From positions 301,358 to 365,357 of the forward strand of contig NZ_PZJM01000001.1 of NCBI RefSeq assembly GCF_003206045.1: a stretch of 64,000 nucleotides of DNA, written 5' to 3'. Below the pieces are notes generated by a model, which was not told the origin of the DNA, made no database searches, and saw only the letters and a list, made by a program, of their open reading frames with translations. This document shows, one piece after another, positions 44,970 to 55,108 of this stretch. Origin of the DNA: Salinicola lusitanus (GTDB taxonomy: Bacteria > Pseudomonadota > Gammaproteobacteria > Pseudomonadales > Halomonadaceae). Numbering within the stretch: position 1 is the first letter of the stretch; each line of letters opens with the position of its first letter. Both the position numbers and the translations under genes were made by a program.

Positions 44970-45605
44970 TCACTCGGCCATCATCCACCGATCCATCACG
45001 GAATAAGCCTGGTCCAGCCCCTGGCGCTTGAGCGCGGAGAACAGCTGCACGCTGACCAGGTCCTCCCACTCGGCCAGGCGCTGCCTGACCTGCTGCAGCG
45101 AGGCCTTGGCCGGGCCCTGTTTCAGCTTGTCGGCCTTGGTCAGCAGAATGTGCACCGGCAGCGCGCGGTCGTCCGCCATCTCCAGCAGCTGGATATCGAA
45201 ATCGCTGAGCGGATGGCGCACGTCCATCAGCAGGATCAGACCGGCCAGCGAGCGGCGGCGCTGCAGATAATCGGCGAGATGGGCCTGCCACTCCTTCTTC
45301 ATCGCTTCCGGCACCTTGGCGTAACCGTAGCCCGGCAGGTCGACCAGCCTGAGCTGTTCGTCGTTCTGCAGGGTGAAGAAGTTGATCAACTGTGTGCGCC
45401 CCGGCGTCTTCGAGGTCCGTGCCAGCGCCCGCTGCTGGGTCAGTGCATTGATCGCACTGGACTTGCCCGCGTTGGAGCGGCCGGCGAAAGCGATCTCGAC
45501 CCCGCGATCCGACGGGCATTTGGCCAGCGTCGGCGCGCTGATCAGGAAAGTCGCGGTCTGGTAATTGCGGCGCTCGGGCGTGGCGGTCATGGTGGGCTCG
45601 ATCAT
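44970..45605 (-). CDS. engB: Ribosome biogenesis GTP-binding protein EngB (YsxC/YihA)
   Basis: A 211-residue essential-type GTPase helping large ribosomal subunit assembly. G1 is GRSNAGKSS at about 42-50, G2 lies in [14 protein letters not shown]3 is DLPGYGYA and G4 is TKADKL. Length is standard. Two in-frame ATGs exist at 45605 and 45590; neither has a clear Shine-Dalgarno sequence, and I keep the longer. It is divergent from dsbA across 303 bases. In Pseudomonas the engB/dsbA interval also carries cytochrome c4 genes, which are missing here. Confidence 0.94.
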   Translation of the reverse strand: MIEPTMTATPERRNYQTATFLISAPTLAKCPSDRGVEIAFAGRSNAGKSSAINALTQQRALARTSKTPGRTQLINFFTLQNDEQLRLVDLPGYGYAKVPEAMKKEWQAHLADYLQRRRSLAGLILLMDVRHPLSDFDIQLLEMADDRALPVHILLTKADKLKQGPAKASLQQVRQRLAEWEDLVSVQLFSALKRQGLDQAYSVMDRWMMAE

Positions 45606-45908
45606 CTTGAGGCGTTGGCGCCGCGCAGTGTATCACGCGTACTCGCCATCGGCTGAACGCCAACGTCAGCCCCGGGGCCCGCTGTCGTCATCCCCCGGCG
45701 TCGAGCATCGGATGCCCTACGCTTTTCCGGCCATTTCTGTCAGGCTATGGGAAAGTGATCGGTAGCAGGCTAGCTAGGGAACCTCGCAGCCCTCTGAGGC
45801 TCCAACAGCCGTGGCGCGTCATCAACCGAGCCGAGGCCCCGTCGCCTGGCGGTGATTTCCTTGAAACCTGTTTCACAACAACTTATCGACCTTCAGGAGC
45901 AGTAACGC
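45606..45908. other. 303-bp divergent intergenic region, engB/dsbA
   Basis: No gene is supportable. It holds an interrupted inverted repeat CGTTGGCG/CGCCAACG (45613-45620 and 45658-45665) just ahead of engB and a promoter candidate for dsbA at 45861-45889. The remainder has no visible structure. Confidence 0.5.
45861..45889 (+). promoter_or_regulatory. Candidate sigma-70 promoter of dsbA
   Basis: TTGAAA at 45861-45866 and TATCGA at 45884-45889 are separated by 17 bases and stand about 20 bases before the start codon region; AGGAG precedes the ATG at 45909. Confidence 0.5.
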
Positions 45909-46547
45909 ATGATCAAGTCTTTCGTGGCGCTATTGGCCGGGCTGACGTTCTCGGGCGCGGTGATGGCGGCGGACATCGTCGAGGGGCAGGACTATCAAGT
46001 CGTCGACGAACCGATGAAAACCGAGGTGCCGGCGGACCAGATCGAAGTCACCGAAGTGTTCTGGTACGGCTGCCCGCACTGCTACGCGCTGGAGAAGCCG
46101 CTCAACGAGTGGGTTGCCCAACTGCCGGACGACGTCACCTTCGATCGCATGGCAGCGCCGCTGGGTCGGGTCTGGGAGCAGCACGCCATCGCGTTCTACG
46201 CAGCCCGTCAGCTCGGCATCGAGGACGAGATGCGCCAGGACTTCATGGATGCCATCCACAAGCAGGGCAAGCGGCTGACCGACAAGGACGACATCGCCGA
46301 ATTCTTCACCCACTATGGCGTCAGCAAGGAGGAAGCCCTCAAGGCGCTCGACTCCTTCGGCGTCAAGAGCGAGATCCAGCAGGCTTCGGCCAAGATGCGT
46401 GGCTACCAGTTGATGGGCGTGCCGGACCTGATCGTCGATGGCCGCTATGTGGTCACGCCCGACTCCGCCGGCTCGCTGGAAAACATGCCGAAGATTGCCA
46501 GCGCCCTGATCGAGAAAGTCCGCGAGGAACGCACCGAGAGCGAGTGA
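45909..46547 (+). CDS. dsbA: Periplasmic thiol:disulfide oxidoreductase DsbA
   Basis: A 212-residue periplasmic enzyme that introduces disulfide bonds. Residues 1-20 form a Sec signal peptide ending VMA. The thioredoxin fold has the active site Cys55-Pro-His-Cys58 (FWYGCPHCYA) and the cis-proline loop GVPDLIVDG, with the helical insertion between. CPHC is the strongly oxidising DsbA-type pair. A good Shine-Dalgarno AGGAG and a promoter candidate lie upstream. The following EEP-family gene starts four bases after the stop, so the two are probably co-transcribed, an arrangement also seen in Pseudomonas. Confidence 0.96.
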   Translation: MIKSFVALLAGLTFSGAVMAADIVEGQDYQVVDEPMKTEVPADQIEVTEVFWYGCPHCYALEKPLNEWVAQLPDDVTFDRMAAPLGRVWEQHAIAFYAARQLGIEDEMRQDFMDAIHKQGKRLTDKDDIAEFFTHYGVSKEEALKALDSFGVKSEIQQASAKMRGYQLMGVPDLIVDGRYVVTPDSAGSLENMPKIASALIEKVREERTESE

Positions 46548-46551
46548 CGCC

Positions 46552-47361
46552 ATGTCTCTAGCCGTCTCGACACCCGCCAGCGAGATCGCGTCGACGTTGA
46601 AACTGCTGACCTGCAACCTGCAGGTCGGCATTCACACTTCGGCCTATCATCACTATTTCACGCGGAGCTGGCAGCACCTGCTGCCCCATCCCAAACGCAG
46701 CTCGCGACTGGATATCGTCGCCAGCACCCTGTCAGCCTACGATATCGTCGGCCTGCAGGAGGTCGACGGCGGCAGCTTCCGCTCCAGTCACGTCAACCAG
46801 GTCGAGTATCTCGCCCATCGCTCGGCGTTCGATTTTCACTTCCAGCAGCTCAACCGCAACCTCGGCCGCGTCGCCCAGCACAGCAACGGGCTGCTCTCGC
46901 GCCTGACGCCCAGCCAGGTGGACGAGCACCGCCTGCCCGGCATGCGCGGGCGCGGTGCGATCCACGCCCGCTACGGCGAAGGGCCGGATGCGCTGCACGT
47001 CTTCGTCGCTCACCTCGCGCTCAGCCAGCGTGGTCGCTTGCGCCAGTTGGACTATCTCGGCGAGATCGTCGAGCCGCTGCAACATGTGGTGGTCATGGGC
47101 GATCTCAACTGCACGCCGGAGCAGTTGCTGGCACACCCCCGGTTCTGCAAGGCCCTGGATCTCAATCCGCTCAAGTCGCAGCTCAGCTATCCTGCCTGGC
47201 AACCCCGCCGCGCGCTGGACCACATCCTGCTCTCCGCCTCGCTGAAGGCCGAGCAACCGCGCGTGCTGGAAGCGATGTTCTCGGATCACCTCCCCATCGC
47301 CGTGGACATCCATCTGCCGGCCGGCTGCCGCCGCAGCATCGGCCTCGCCACCGGCGCCTGA
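46552..47361 (+). CDS. Endonuclease/exonuclease/phosphatase (EEP) family protein
   Basis: A 269-residue protein of the EEP superfamily of Mg-dependent phosphodiesterases. Motifs include LKLLTCNLQVGIH (strand 1 with metal Asn), the metal-binding Glu in VGLQEVDGG, MGDLNCTPEQ with the catalytic Asp and Asn, and the terminal SDHLPIAVDI with the catalytic His. No signal peptide is seen. The substrate is unknown; family members act on nucleic acids or phospholipids. It follows dsbA closely and probably shares its transcript. A hairpin after it can serve as terminator for both this gene and the opposing nuo operon. Confidence 0.87.
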   Translation: MSLAVSTPASEIASTLKLLTCNLQVGIHTSAYHHYFTRSWQHLLPHPKRSSRLDIVASTLSAYDIVGLQEVDGGSFRSSHVNQVEYLAHRSAFDFHFQQLNRNLGRVAQHSNGLLSRLTPSQVDEHRLPGMRGRGAIHARYGEGPDALHVFVAHLALSQRGRLRQLDYLGEIVEPLQHVVVMGDLNCTPEQLLAHPRFCKALDLNPLKSQLSYPAWQPRRALDHILLSASLKAEQPRVLEAMFSDHLPIAVDIHLPAGCRRSIGLATGA

Positions 47362-47365
47362 CACG

Positions 47366-47394
47366 AAAAAGCGCCCTGTGGCGGGCGCTTTCTC
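47366..47394. terminator. Terminator of the nuo operon, shared with the EEP gene
   Basis: AAAGCGCCC, a 6-base loop and GGGCGCTTT form a 9-bp stem. The minus strand, reading out of nuoN, is followed by TTTTT; the plus strand, reading out of the EEP gene, ends in a short T-run. Confidence 0.85.
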
Positions 47395-47436
47395 GGGCGT
47401 CGATGCGAGGCGCTCGACGGCTGGCGATCGTCACCG

Positions 47437-48906
47437 TCACCCCGCGACCCAGTTGACCCAATTGATCATCGGTGTCGGGTAGAGCCCCAGCAGGATCACC
47501 AGCGTGGCGACGCCCAGCACCACCATCCCGCCGGCGCGCTCGGCCCAGTCGTGGGTCGCATCGCGGCGCTGCATGCCGGGCTCGTGCAGGAACAGGGTCA
47601 CCATCACCCGCAGGTAGTAGTAGAGCCCGATGGCGCTGCCGACCACCACGCTGCCGACCAGCCACCAGCGGTGCGCCTCGACCCCGACCGCGATGATGTA
47701 GAACTTGCCGATGAAGCCGGCAGTGAACGGAATCCCCGCCAGCGACAGCATCGACACCGTCATCACCGCCGTGAGGTAGGGCCGCCGCCAGAACAGGCCA
47801 CGGTAGTGGTGCAGCGGGCTGGCATCCGCCGTGCCGCCGGTGGCGATGTAGGGGCTCGACACCAGGGTGACGACGCCGAACGCGCCGAGCGTGGTGAGAA
47901 CGTAGGTGACCAGGTAGATGCCGACGGTCTCGACCGCCAGGCCCTGGTTGACCACCAGCGCCACCAGCAGATAGCCGAAATGGGCGATCGACGAGTAGCC
48001 CAGCAGGCGCTTGAGGTCGTTCTGGGTCAGCGCCAGCAGGTTGCCCACCAGCATGGTGATCACGGCGATGAAGCCGAGCAGGTCGTGCCACCAGTTCTCG
48101 TGGAAGGCCAGCGTCGACTGGAACAGCCGCAGCAGCACCAGGAACACCGCCACCTTGCTGGCAGTCGCGAGAAACGTCGTCGCCGGCCCGGGGCCGCCCT
48201 GGTAGACATCCGGTGTCCACAGGTGAAAGGGCACGATGGAGAGCTTGAACGCCAGTCCCACCAGCAGCAGGCCGGCACCGGCCAGCAGCCAGGGGTCGCT
48301 GCCGCGAGCCGATAGCGCCGCCCCCAGTTCGGCGAAGTCCAGCGTGCCCGTCACCGCGTAGAGCAGCGCCATGCCGAACAGCAGGAACGCGGTCGCCGCC
48401 GCCGACAGCACCATGTACTTGATGCCGCTCTCCAGCGCGCCACGGTCCCGGAAGGTGTAGGCGAGCATCCCGAACAGCGGCATCGACAGCAGCTCGATGC
48501 CGAAGAACAGCGTCGTCATGTGACGCGCCGAGACCAGCACCAGGCCGCCGGCGGCGGCGCTCGTCAGCAGCAGATAGAACTCGTCCCGCGGCCCTTCGTA
48601 GCCTTCGAGGTAGTGGTGGGCCAGCGTGACGCAGGCCAGCGTCGACATCAGCACCAGCACGCCGCCGAAGCGGGAAAGATCGTCGACCACCAGGACCGAA
48701 GTGACGTCGACCGAACCCAGCGTCCAGCCGAACAGCAGCGCCAGCAGTGCCGCATTGAGGCCGACGGCGGTGAGAATCGCGCTCAAGGCGTGATTGCGTT
48801 TCCAGGCGATCGAGAGCATCACCACGATCACGGTCAGGCAGACCAGAATCAGCGGGGAAATGGCGAGCAGGGTCGTCAGGACACCATGATTGGCGACATC
48901 GCTCAT
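47437..48906 (-). CDS. nuoN: NADH-quinone oxidoreductase subunit N
   Basis: A 489-residue membrane subunit of complex I, one of the three antiporter-like proton-pumping subunits. About 14 hydrophobic helices are visible. The proton-antiporter family core includes ELLSMPLFGML (TM5 Glu), GLAFKLSIVPFHLWTPDVYQG with the key Lys, and LKRLLGYSSIAHFGYLLV. It is the last gene of the operon, and its start overlaps the nuoM stop by 4 bases. A bidirectional terminator follows. Confidence 0.96.
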   Translation of the reverse strand: MSDVANHGVLTTLLAISPLILVCLTVIVVMLSIAWKRNHALSAILTAVGLNAALLALLFGWTLGSVDVTSVLVVDDLSRFGGVLVLMSTLACVTLAHHYLEGYEGPRDEFYLLLTSAAAGGLVLVSARHMTTLFFGIELLSMPLFGMLAYTFRDRGALESGIKYMVLSAAATAFLLFGMALLYAVTGTLDFAELGAALSARGSDPWLLAGAGLLLVGLAFKLSIVPFHLWTPDVYQGGPGPATTFLATASKVAVFLVLLRLFQSTLAFHENWWHDLLGFIAVITMLVGNLLALTQNDLKRLLGYSSIAHFGYLLVALVVNQGLAVETVGIYLVTYVLTTLGAFGVVTLVSSPYIATGGTADASPLHHYRGLFWRRPYLTAVMTVSMLSLAGIPFTAGFIGKFYIIAVGVEAHRWWLVGSVVVGSAIGLYYYLRVMVTLFLHEPGMQRRDATHDWAERAGGMVVLGVATLVILLGLYPTPMINWVNWVAG

Positions 48907-50429
48907 TGGGCACCTCCCGTCATCACCGCGGCTTGCTGAACGCTCTGCTGTACCACCTGCATGGCCCCGGCCGAGGTATCCAGCAGCGGCTGGGGATAGA
49001 TGCCGAAGAACACCACCAGCGCGACGATGCCGAACAGCAGTATCGTCTCGCGCCGGTCGAGGCCGGCCAGCGGCGTCTCCTCCACCGGCGGCCCGTAGTA
49101 GACCCGCTGCATGATGAACAGCGAGTAGACGGCGGCCAGGATCAGGCCGGCGCTGGCGATCACCACCACCCAGGGTGCCACGCCGAAGGCACCGAACATC
49201 ACCATGAACTCACCGACGAAGTTGGCGGTACCGGGCAGGCCCAGCGACGCCGCCACGAACACCAGCGCGAACCCCGGCAGGCCGCGGATACGTCCCCACA
49301 GCCCCCCCATCTGGCGCATGTCGCGAGTGTGCAGTCGCTCGTAGAGCTGCCCGGAGAGAATGAACAGCCCGGCGGCGGAGAAGGCATGCGCCACCATCAG
49401 CGCCACCACGCCCTGCAGCGCCAGTTCGGTACCGGCATAGATACCGATCAGGACGAAGCCCATGTGGGAGATGCTGGTGTAGGCGATCAGGCGTTTCAGA
49501 TCCTGCTGGCCGCAGGCCAGGATCGCACCGTAGAAGATACCGATCAGGCCCAGCGTCATCGCCACCGGCGCGAACGCCTGGGAGGCCTCCGGAAACAGCG
49601 GCAGCGCGAAACGCAGCATCCCGTAGGCCGCCGTCTTGAGCAGAATGCCGGCGAGGTCGACACTACCGGCCGTCGGTGCCTGGGCGTGGGCATCCGGCAA
49701 CCAGCCGTGCAGCGGCACCACCGGCAACTTGACCGCGAAGGCGACGAAGAAGCCAAGCATCAGCCACCAGGCCGTGGTCTCCGATAGCGGCGTGTTCAAC
49801 AGATCCGCATAGGCGAAGGTGTACTCGCCAGTCGCCCCGTGATGCGCGAATACCAGGCCCAGGATGGCGATCAGCATCAGCAGGCCACTGGCCTGGGTGT
49901 AGATGAAGAACTTGGTCGCGGCGCCGATGCGCGAACTGCCCTGGGAGCCGCTGTGCCCCCACAGCGCGATCAGGAAGTACATCGGCACCAGCATCATTTC
50001 CCAGAACAGGAAGAACAGGAACAGGTCGATGGCGAGAAAGACCCCGACCACCCCGCCCAGGATCCACAGCAGGTTGAGGTGGAAGAACCCGACCCGACGG
50101 ACGATCTCCTTCCAGGAGCAGACCACCGCCATGGCACCGAGCAGGCCGGTCAACGCGATCATCAGCAGCGACAGGCCGTCGATCGCCAGATGCAGCTGAA
50201 TGCCGAAGCGCGGAATCCAGTCCGCCTGCCACTCCAGCGTCCAGACGCTGGCGGCGCCCTCCGCCGGCAGCTGAAAGTCGCTGCTGACCCAGAGCCCCAG
50301 CACCATTACCAATTCCAGCAGCATGGTGCCCAGCGCGATCCAGCGAGGCGCCTGGTCGCCAAAGCGTTCCGCCTGCCAACAGAGCAGGCCGCCAATGAAG
50401 GGGATCAGTATCAGCCAGACCAGAGTCAT
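48903..50429 (-). CDS. nuoM: NADH-quinone oxidoreductase subunit M
   Basis: A 508-residue antiporter-like membrane subunit of complex I. It has about 14 helices, the conserved Glu in LFFLFWEMMLVPMYFLI, the Lys in VAFAVKLPVVPLHGWLPDAHAQAP, and the broken helix region LKRLIAYTSISHMGFVLIG. It couples quinone reduction to proton translocation with NuoL and NuoN. About 93 bases separate it from nuoL, and this gap holds nothing recognisable. Confidence 0.96.
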   Translation of the reverse strand: MTLVWLILIPFIGGLLCWQAERFGDQAPRWIALGTMLLELVMVLGLWVSSDFQLPAEGAASVWTLEWQADWIPRFGIQLHLAIDGLSLLMIALTGLLGAMAVVCSWKEIVRRVGFFHLNLLWILGGVVGVFLAIDLFLFFLFWEMMLVPMYFLIALWGHSGSQGSSRIGAATKFFIYTQASGLLMLIAILGLVFAHHGATGEYTFAYADLLNTPLSETTAWWLMLGFFVAFAVKLPVVPLHGWLPDAHAQAPTAGSVDLAGILLKTAAYGMLRFALPLFPEASQAFAPVAMTLGLIGIFYGAILACGQQDLKRLIAYTSISHMGFVLIGIYAGTELALQGVVALMVAHAFSAAGLFILSGQLYERLHTRDMRQMGGLWGRIRGLPGFALVFVAASLGLPGTANFVGEFMVMFGAFGVAPWVVVIASAGLILAAVYSLFIMQRVYYGPPVEETPLAGLDRRETILLFGIVALVVFFGIYPQPLLDTSAGAMQVVQQSVQQAAVMTGGAQ

Positions 50430-50522
50430 GAATCAGCCATCCGCGATAGAGTGAATTCCGTTGGCGCCCGAGCTGGGGTCATCGGGGCCTCGACGCCGTG
50501 TAACCTGTCTGCGCGCATCTCG

Positions 50523-52388
50523 TCAGCCCACCAGCAGGAAGACGAGCAGCAGCGTCGCTCCCAGCACCATCGATACGGCGTAGTGACGCATCAGGCCCGT
50601 CTGCGTCGTGCGCAGCCCCTGATGGGAAGCCCGGGCCAGCCACGGCAGAATGTTGCACAGCGAGTTGATCCAGTCGCCCCGGTTGACCCGGACCACGCCC
50701 TGGTAGGGACGCACGAACAGCCAGTCGTAGAGCGCATCGAAGCCCCAGGCGTTGTGCCAGAACGTCCACAGCCGGGCGCCGCGCGGGTCCGCCATGCCAC
50801 GGCGGATCAGGTCGCGCCGGCGCTTGAACAGCCAGCCCGCGAACAGCACGCCGCCGACGGCCACGACCATGGCGGTGAATTCGAGGATATGGACTCCCAG
50901 GCCCTCGGCGACCGGGCCGGGCGGCAGCACTTCGTCCAGCGGCGGGGTCAGCTGCGCGCCGATGGCCGTCGACATCACGATCAGCACCACCAGCGGTATG
51001 CCATGCACCAGCCCCTTGCCAGCATGGGCACTGCGGGCGTTGTCGCTCTTGGGCTTGCCGTGGAAGGTGCCGAGGATCAGGCGCACGGTATAGATCGATG
51101 TCAGCAGCGCGCCGAGCAGCCCGGCGAGCATCAGCACGCCATGGCCGGAAGCGAGTGCCGAGACGAGGATGGCATCCTTGCTGTAGAAGCCCGCCGTCAC
51201 CAGCGGCAGGGCCGCCAGCGCCGCCCCGCCGACGATGAACCCGGCGTAGGTCAGTGGCAGCTTGCGCCACAGCCCACCGAGACGGCGCATGTCCTGCTCG
51301 TGATGGGTGCAGATGATCACCGAGCCGGCGGAGAGGAACAGCAGCGCCTTGAAGAAGGCGTGGATCATCAGATGGAAGATCGCCGCATCGAACGCGCCGA
51401 CACCCAGCGCCAGGAACATGTAGCCGATCTGGCTCATGGTCGAGTAGGCGAGCACCCGCTTGATGTCGGTCTGCGCCAGCGCCGCGAAGCCTGCCACCAG
51501 CAGGGTCAGCGCACCGACCACCCCGACCAGCAGCAGTACGTCCGGCGCCATCAGGAAGATGCCGTTCATCCGCGCGATCAGGTAGACGCCCGCCGTGACC
51601 ATGGTCGCCGCGTGGATCAATGCCGACACCGGCGTCGGGCCCGCCATGGCGTCCGCCAGCCAGGTGTGCAGCGGTAGCTGTGCCGACTTGCCCACCGCGC
51701 CACCGAGCAGCATCAGCGCCGCGAGCTGTGGCATCAGACCGCCCTCGGTCCAGATCTCTGGTGCCCGCGCCAGCAGCGTCTGCAGGTTGAGCGAGCCGAG
51801 CTCGAGGTAGAGCAGGAACATGCCGATGGCGAGGAAGACATCGCCGGTACGGGTGATGACGAAAGCCTTGAACGCCGCCCAGCCGTTGGCCGGCGTGCGG
51901 TAGTAGTAGCCGATCAACAGGTAGCTGCAGAGCCCCACCCCTTCCCAGCCGAAGTAGAGCAGCAGCAGGTTGTCCCCCAGTACCAGCAGGATCATGCTGA
52001 ACACGAACAGGTTCATGTGACAGAAGAAGCGGGTCACGCCATCCTCGCCACGCATGTACCAGGCCGCGAACAGGTGGATGAAGAAGCCGACGCCGGTAAT
52101 CACGCCGAGCAGGGTCAACGACAGGCCATCCAGCATCAACCCCACGGTCGGCTGGAAATCGCCCACGCTGATCCAGTGCCACAGGGTCAACGTCTGCGCC
52201 GACTTGCCCTGATCGTAGAAATCGATGCCGATCCAGAGCGTGCACAGTGCCGCCAGGCCGATGGAGGCGACACCGATGGTCGCGCTGGCTCGCTCGGAGA
52301 GGCGCCCGTAGGACAGCGCCAGGATCAGCGATCCCAGTAAAGGAAAGACGAACGTGAGTGTCAGCAAGACATCGTGAAAAGTGGTCAT
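50523..52388 (-). CDS. nuoL: NADH-quinone oxidoreductase subunit L
   Basis: A 621-residue distal antiporter-like subunit of complex I. It has the usual 14-helix core with [39 protein letters not shown] and [19 protein letters not shown], and ends with the long lateral helix region and a final anchoring helix that clamps NuoM and NuoN. The start overlaps the nuoK stop by 4 bases. Full length, with no sign of decay. Confidence 0.96.
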   Translation of the reverse strand: MTTFHDVLLTLTFVFPLLGSLILALSYGRLSERASATIGVASIGLAALCTLWIGIDFYDQGKSAQTLTLWHWISVGDFQPTVGLMLDGLSLTLLGVITGVGFFIHLFAAWYMRGEDGVTRFFCHMNLFVFSMILLVLGDNLLLLYFGWEGVGLCSYLLIGYYYRTPANGWAAFKAFVITRTGDVFLAIGMFLLYLELGSLNLQTLLARAPEIWTEGGLMPQLAALMLLGGAVGKSAQLPLHTWLADAMAGPTPVSALIHAATMVTAGVYLIARMNGIFLMAPDVLLLVGVVGALTLLVAGFAALAQTDIKRVLAYSTMSQIGYMFLALGVGAFDAAIFHLMIHAFFKALLFLSAGSVIICTHHEQDMRRLGGLWRKLPLTYAGFIVGGAALAALPLVTAGFYSKDAILVSALASGHGVLMLAGLLGALLTSIYTVRLILGTFHGKPKSDNARSAHAGKGLVHGIPLVVLIVMSTAIGAQLTPPLDEVLPPGPVAEGLGVHILEFTAMVVAVGGVLFAGWLFKRRRDLIRRGMADPRGARLWTFWHNAWGFDALYDWLFVRPYQGVVRVNRGDWINSLCNILPWLARASHQGLRTTQTGLMRHYAVSMVLGATLLLVFLLVG

Positions 52389-52693
52389 CCGCGCAACCTG
52401 CTAGCCGCATCGATATCGAGAGTCTTGAAGCGCCGGTAGAGCTGCATCAGCAGCGCCAGACCCACGCTCGCCTCTGCCGCCGCCAAGGTGATGATCATCA
52501 GGAACATGACCTGACCATCGGCCTGCTGCCAGTGGGTCCCGCCGACAATGAACGCCAGGCCGGCGGCGTTCATCATGATCTCCAGGCTCATCAGCACGAA
52601 CAGCATGTTGCGCCGCGTCATCAGTCCTGCCAGCCCCAGCACGAACAGAATCGCCGCCAGCCACAGGCCGTGCTCTACCGGAATGCCCGTCAT
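52385..52693 (-). CDS. nuoK: NADH-quinone oxidoreductase subunit K
   Basis: A 102-residue membrane subunit of complex I with three helices. The buried glutamates that relay protons are visible in [15 protein letters not shown] (Glu36-type) and [15 protein letters not shown] (Glu72-type). It overlaps nuoJ and nuoL by 4 bases at each end, so translation of the three genes is coupled. Confidence 0.96.
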   Translation of the reverse strand: MTGIPVEHGLWLAAILFVLGLAGLMTRRNMLFVLMSLEIMMNAAGLAFIVGGTHWQQADGQVMFLMIITLAAAEASVGLALLMQLYRRFKTLDIDAASRLRG

Positions 52694-53310
52694 GCCTTGC
52701 CCTCCTGCGCATCGCGACGCGCCTCGCGAGTGGGGTTCGATGTCTCGCTGGTCGACGCGGCGGAGGCCTGGTCGTTCAGCTCACGCTGGCGCTCACGGGC
52801 GAGGTCGGCTTCATCGTGCGCTTCACTGCGCCCCAGGTGAGACGCCGCCACCAGCGCCGCCAGCAACAGCATTGCCGCCAGTTCGACGATCACCAGATAG
52901 GGGCCGAACAGCGATATGCCGACCATCTTGGCCGTCAGCGTCTCGCCGCTGATGGTGCCGTCATAGTCGCCGCTGGCCAGCGTCACCACCATCACGACAA
53001 GCAGGACCGCCGTCAGGATCGCCGGGCCCATCCACGCCCTGGGCTGGAGCCAGGCCCGCTCCTGTTCCACCGCCGACTCGCCCAAGTTGAGCATCATTAC
53101 CACGAACACGAACAGCACCATGATCGCGCCGGCATAGACGATGATCTCCAGCGCCCCGGCGAAGGGGGCGCCCAGGGCGAAGAACACCATCGCCACCGCG
53201 ATCAGCGACACGATCAGATAGAGCAGCGCATGGACCGGATGGGTGCCGGTCACCACACGGAGGGTAGCGAGAATCGCGACCAGGCCACTCAAGTAAAACG
53301 CGATTTGCAT
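52690..53310 (-). CDS. nuoJ: NADH-quinone oxidoreductase subunit J
   Basis: A 206-residue membrane subunit of complex I with five helices, including the conserved third-helix region [22 protein letters not shown] that changes shape during turnover. A charged tail of about 40 residues follows. The frame is open to 53484, but the ATG at 53310 gives the conserved start MQIAFYLSG and has GAGAGAG before it. An unusual 253-base gap separates it from nuoI. Confidence 0.94.
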   Translation of the reverse strand: MQIAFYLSGLVAILATLRVVTGTHPVHALLYLIVSLIAVAMVFFALGAPFAGALEIIVYAGAIMVLFVFVVMMLNLGESAVEQERAWLQPRAWMGPAILTAVLLVVMVVTLASGDYDGTISGETLTAKMVGISLFGPYLVIVELAAMLLLAALVAASHLGRSEAHDEADLARERQRELNDQASAASTSETSNPTREARRDAQEGKA

Positions 53311-53563
53311 ATCTCTCTCCCTGCTCTGGTCAGCACACCACCCCCGACACGACCGGGAATCCCTTGACGATCTCGCGAGCTGGAGCCAAGGCCAGGCTCG
53401 CTCCCTGCCGGCCAGCGCACTTCCCTCCCCCATGCGGGCCGCGAGGCGAAAACACTCGAGGAGAGGACCGGGCTCGCGTACCAATTCACTTGGGGGGCAA
53501 TGCGCACTCCGAAAGTGTTTCCAGCCAAGTTCGGCCGACGCGCGGCGGATCGTAGACGGATTC
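53311..53563. other. 253-bp gap inside the nuo operon
   Basis: The other nuo junctions overlap or are separated by no more than about 140 bases, yet nuoI and nuoJ are 253 bases apart. No coding potential is apparent. The only structure is an inverted repeat AAACACT/AGTGTTT (53450-53456 and 53514-53520) enclosing 57 bases. It may be a decayed insertion or an internal control region. Confidence 0.45.
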
Positions 53564-54112
53564 TCATGGCATCAGCGACTTGACGTCTATGGGTTCGGCC
53601 TCGTTCTGCGCCTCGCCCTTGTCCTTGCCGGCAATCGACAGGCCGGCCACGCGATAGAAGTTGGTGTTGTGGTCCTTGCCCGGCCCGTCGATCAGCAGAT
53701 CCTGCTTCTCGTAGACCAGCTCCTGACGTCTGAACTCGCTCATCTCGAAGTCCGGCGTCAGTTGGATCGCCGAGGTCGGACACGCCTCCTCGCACATGCC
53801 GCAGAAGATGCAGCGCGAGAAGTTGATGCGGAAGAACTCCGGGTACCAGCGGCCGTCGTCGCGCTCACCCTTCTGCAGCGAGATGCACGCCACCGGGCAG
53901 GCCACCGCACACAGGTTGCAGGCAACGCAGCGCTCCTCACCGTCGGGGTCGCGGGTGAGCACGATACGCCCGCGGTAGCGCGGCGGCAGATAGACCTGCT
54001 CCTCGGGATACGAGAGCGTCTCGCGCTTGCGCCAGGCGTGGCTGAACACCATCCACAGGGTGCGCAGCTGCGTCCCGGTACCGGTGACGATCTTCTTGAT
54101 CTGACTCAGCAT
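53564..54112 (-). CDS. nuoI: NADH-quinone oxidoreductase subunit I
   Basis: A 182-residue peripheral subunit of complex I carrying two [4Fe-4S] clusters (N6a and N6b). The ferredoxin motifs are [16 protein letters not shown] and [16 protein letters not shown]. The N-terminal amphipathic part ([21 protein letters not shown]) packs against NuoH. It passes electrons from NuoG to NuoB. It lies 12 bases after nuoH. Confidence 0.96.
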   Translation of the reverse strand: MLSQIKKIVTGTGTQLRTLWMVFSHAWRKRETLSYPEEQVYLPPRYRGRIVLTRDPDGEERCVACNLCAVACPVACISLQKGERDDGRWYPEFFRINFSRCIFCGMCEEACPTSAIQLTPDFEMSEFRRQELVYEKQDLLIDGPGKDHNTNFYRVAGLSIAGKDKGEAQNEAEPIDVKSLMP

Positions 54113-54124
54113 GAGCTCCCTCCC

Positions 54125-55108
54125 TTATGTGCTCGGGTCGATGAGCAGAATCATCGCCCCGGTAACCAGCAGATTGATCAGCGTCAGCGGCAGGCAGACC
54201 TTCCAGCCGAAGCTCATCACCTTGTCGTAGCGCGGCCGCGGCAGCGCCGCGCGCAGCAGCACGAACAGCACGACGAAGAACGCCGTCTTGAGCAGGAACC
54301 AGACGATCGGCGGCAGCAGCGGCCCGTGCCAGCCGCCGAAGAACAGCGTCACCAGCAGCGCCGAGATCAGCACGATGCCGATGTACTCGCCGACGAAGAA
54401 CATGCCCCATTTCATTCCGGAATATTCGATGTGATAGCCGTCGGCCAGCTCCTGCTCCGCCTCCGGCTGATCGAACGGATGGCGGTGAGTCACCGCGATA
54501 CCGGCGATGACGAAGGTGCAGAAGCCGAAGAACTGCGGCACGATGAACCAGACGTTCTCCTGAGCGTTGACGATGTCACGCATGTTGAACGAGCCGGTCA
54601 TGGCGACGATACCCATGACCGCCAGACCCATGAAGACCTCGTAGGAGAGCGTCTGGGCGGAGGCACGCAGCGCGCCGAGCAGTGCATACTTGTTGCTGCT
54701 GGCCCAGCCGGCGAACAGCACCGCATAGACGTTGATGCCGGCCATGGCAAAGAAGAACAGGATGCCGATGTTGAGATCCGCCACCCCCCAGCCGGGCGTG
54801 ATCGGGATCACCATGAACGACAGCAGCAGCGAGGCCATGGCGATCGCCGGTGCCAGCACGAAGAAAGTACGGTCGGCGAACGGCGGGATCCAGTCCTCCT
54901 TGAAGAAGATCTTGAGCATGTCGGCGGCGATCTGCAAAAGCCCGAAAGGCCCGACCCGGTTGGGACCGTAGCGATCCTGCCACAGCGCCAGCAGGCGCCG
55001 CTCGATCATGCTCAGCAGCGCCCCGGAAACGACCACGACCAGCAGGATGACCACGGCCTGGACCATGGCGATCAACGTCGCCTCGACTTGCGGCGTCCAC
55101 CAGCTCAT
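54125..55108 (-). CDS. nuoH: NADH-quinone oxidoreductase subunit H
   Basis: A 327-residue membrane subunit of complex I that forms much of the quinone chamber. Eight helices are predicted, with the family motifs [34 protein letters not shown] and the acidic stretch [20 protein letters not shown] in the fifth-sixth helix loop. It overlaps the nuoG stop by 4 bases. Confidence 0.96.
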   Translation of the reverse strand: MSWWTPQVEATLIAMVQAVVILLVVVVSGALLSMIERRLLALWQDRYGPNRVGPFGLLQIAADMLKIFFKEDWIPPFADRTFFVLAPAIAMASLLLSFMVIPITPGWGVADLNIGILFFFAMAGINVYAVLFAGWASSNKYALLGALRASAQTLSYEVFMGLAVMGIVAMTGSFNMRDIVNAQENVWFIVPQFFGFCTFVIAGIAVTHRHPFDQPEAEQELADGYHIEYSGMKWGMFFVGEYIGIVLISALLVTLFFGGWHGPLLPPIVWFLLKTAFFVVLFVLLRAALPRPRYDKVMSFGWKVCLPLTLINLLVTGAMILLIDPST

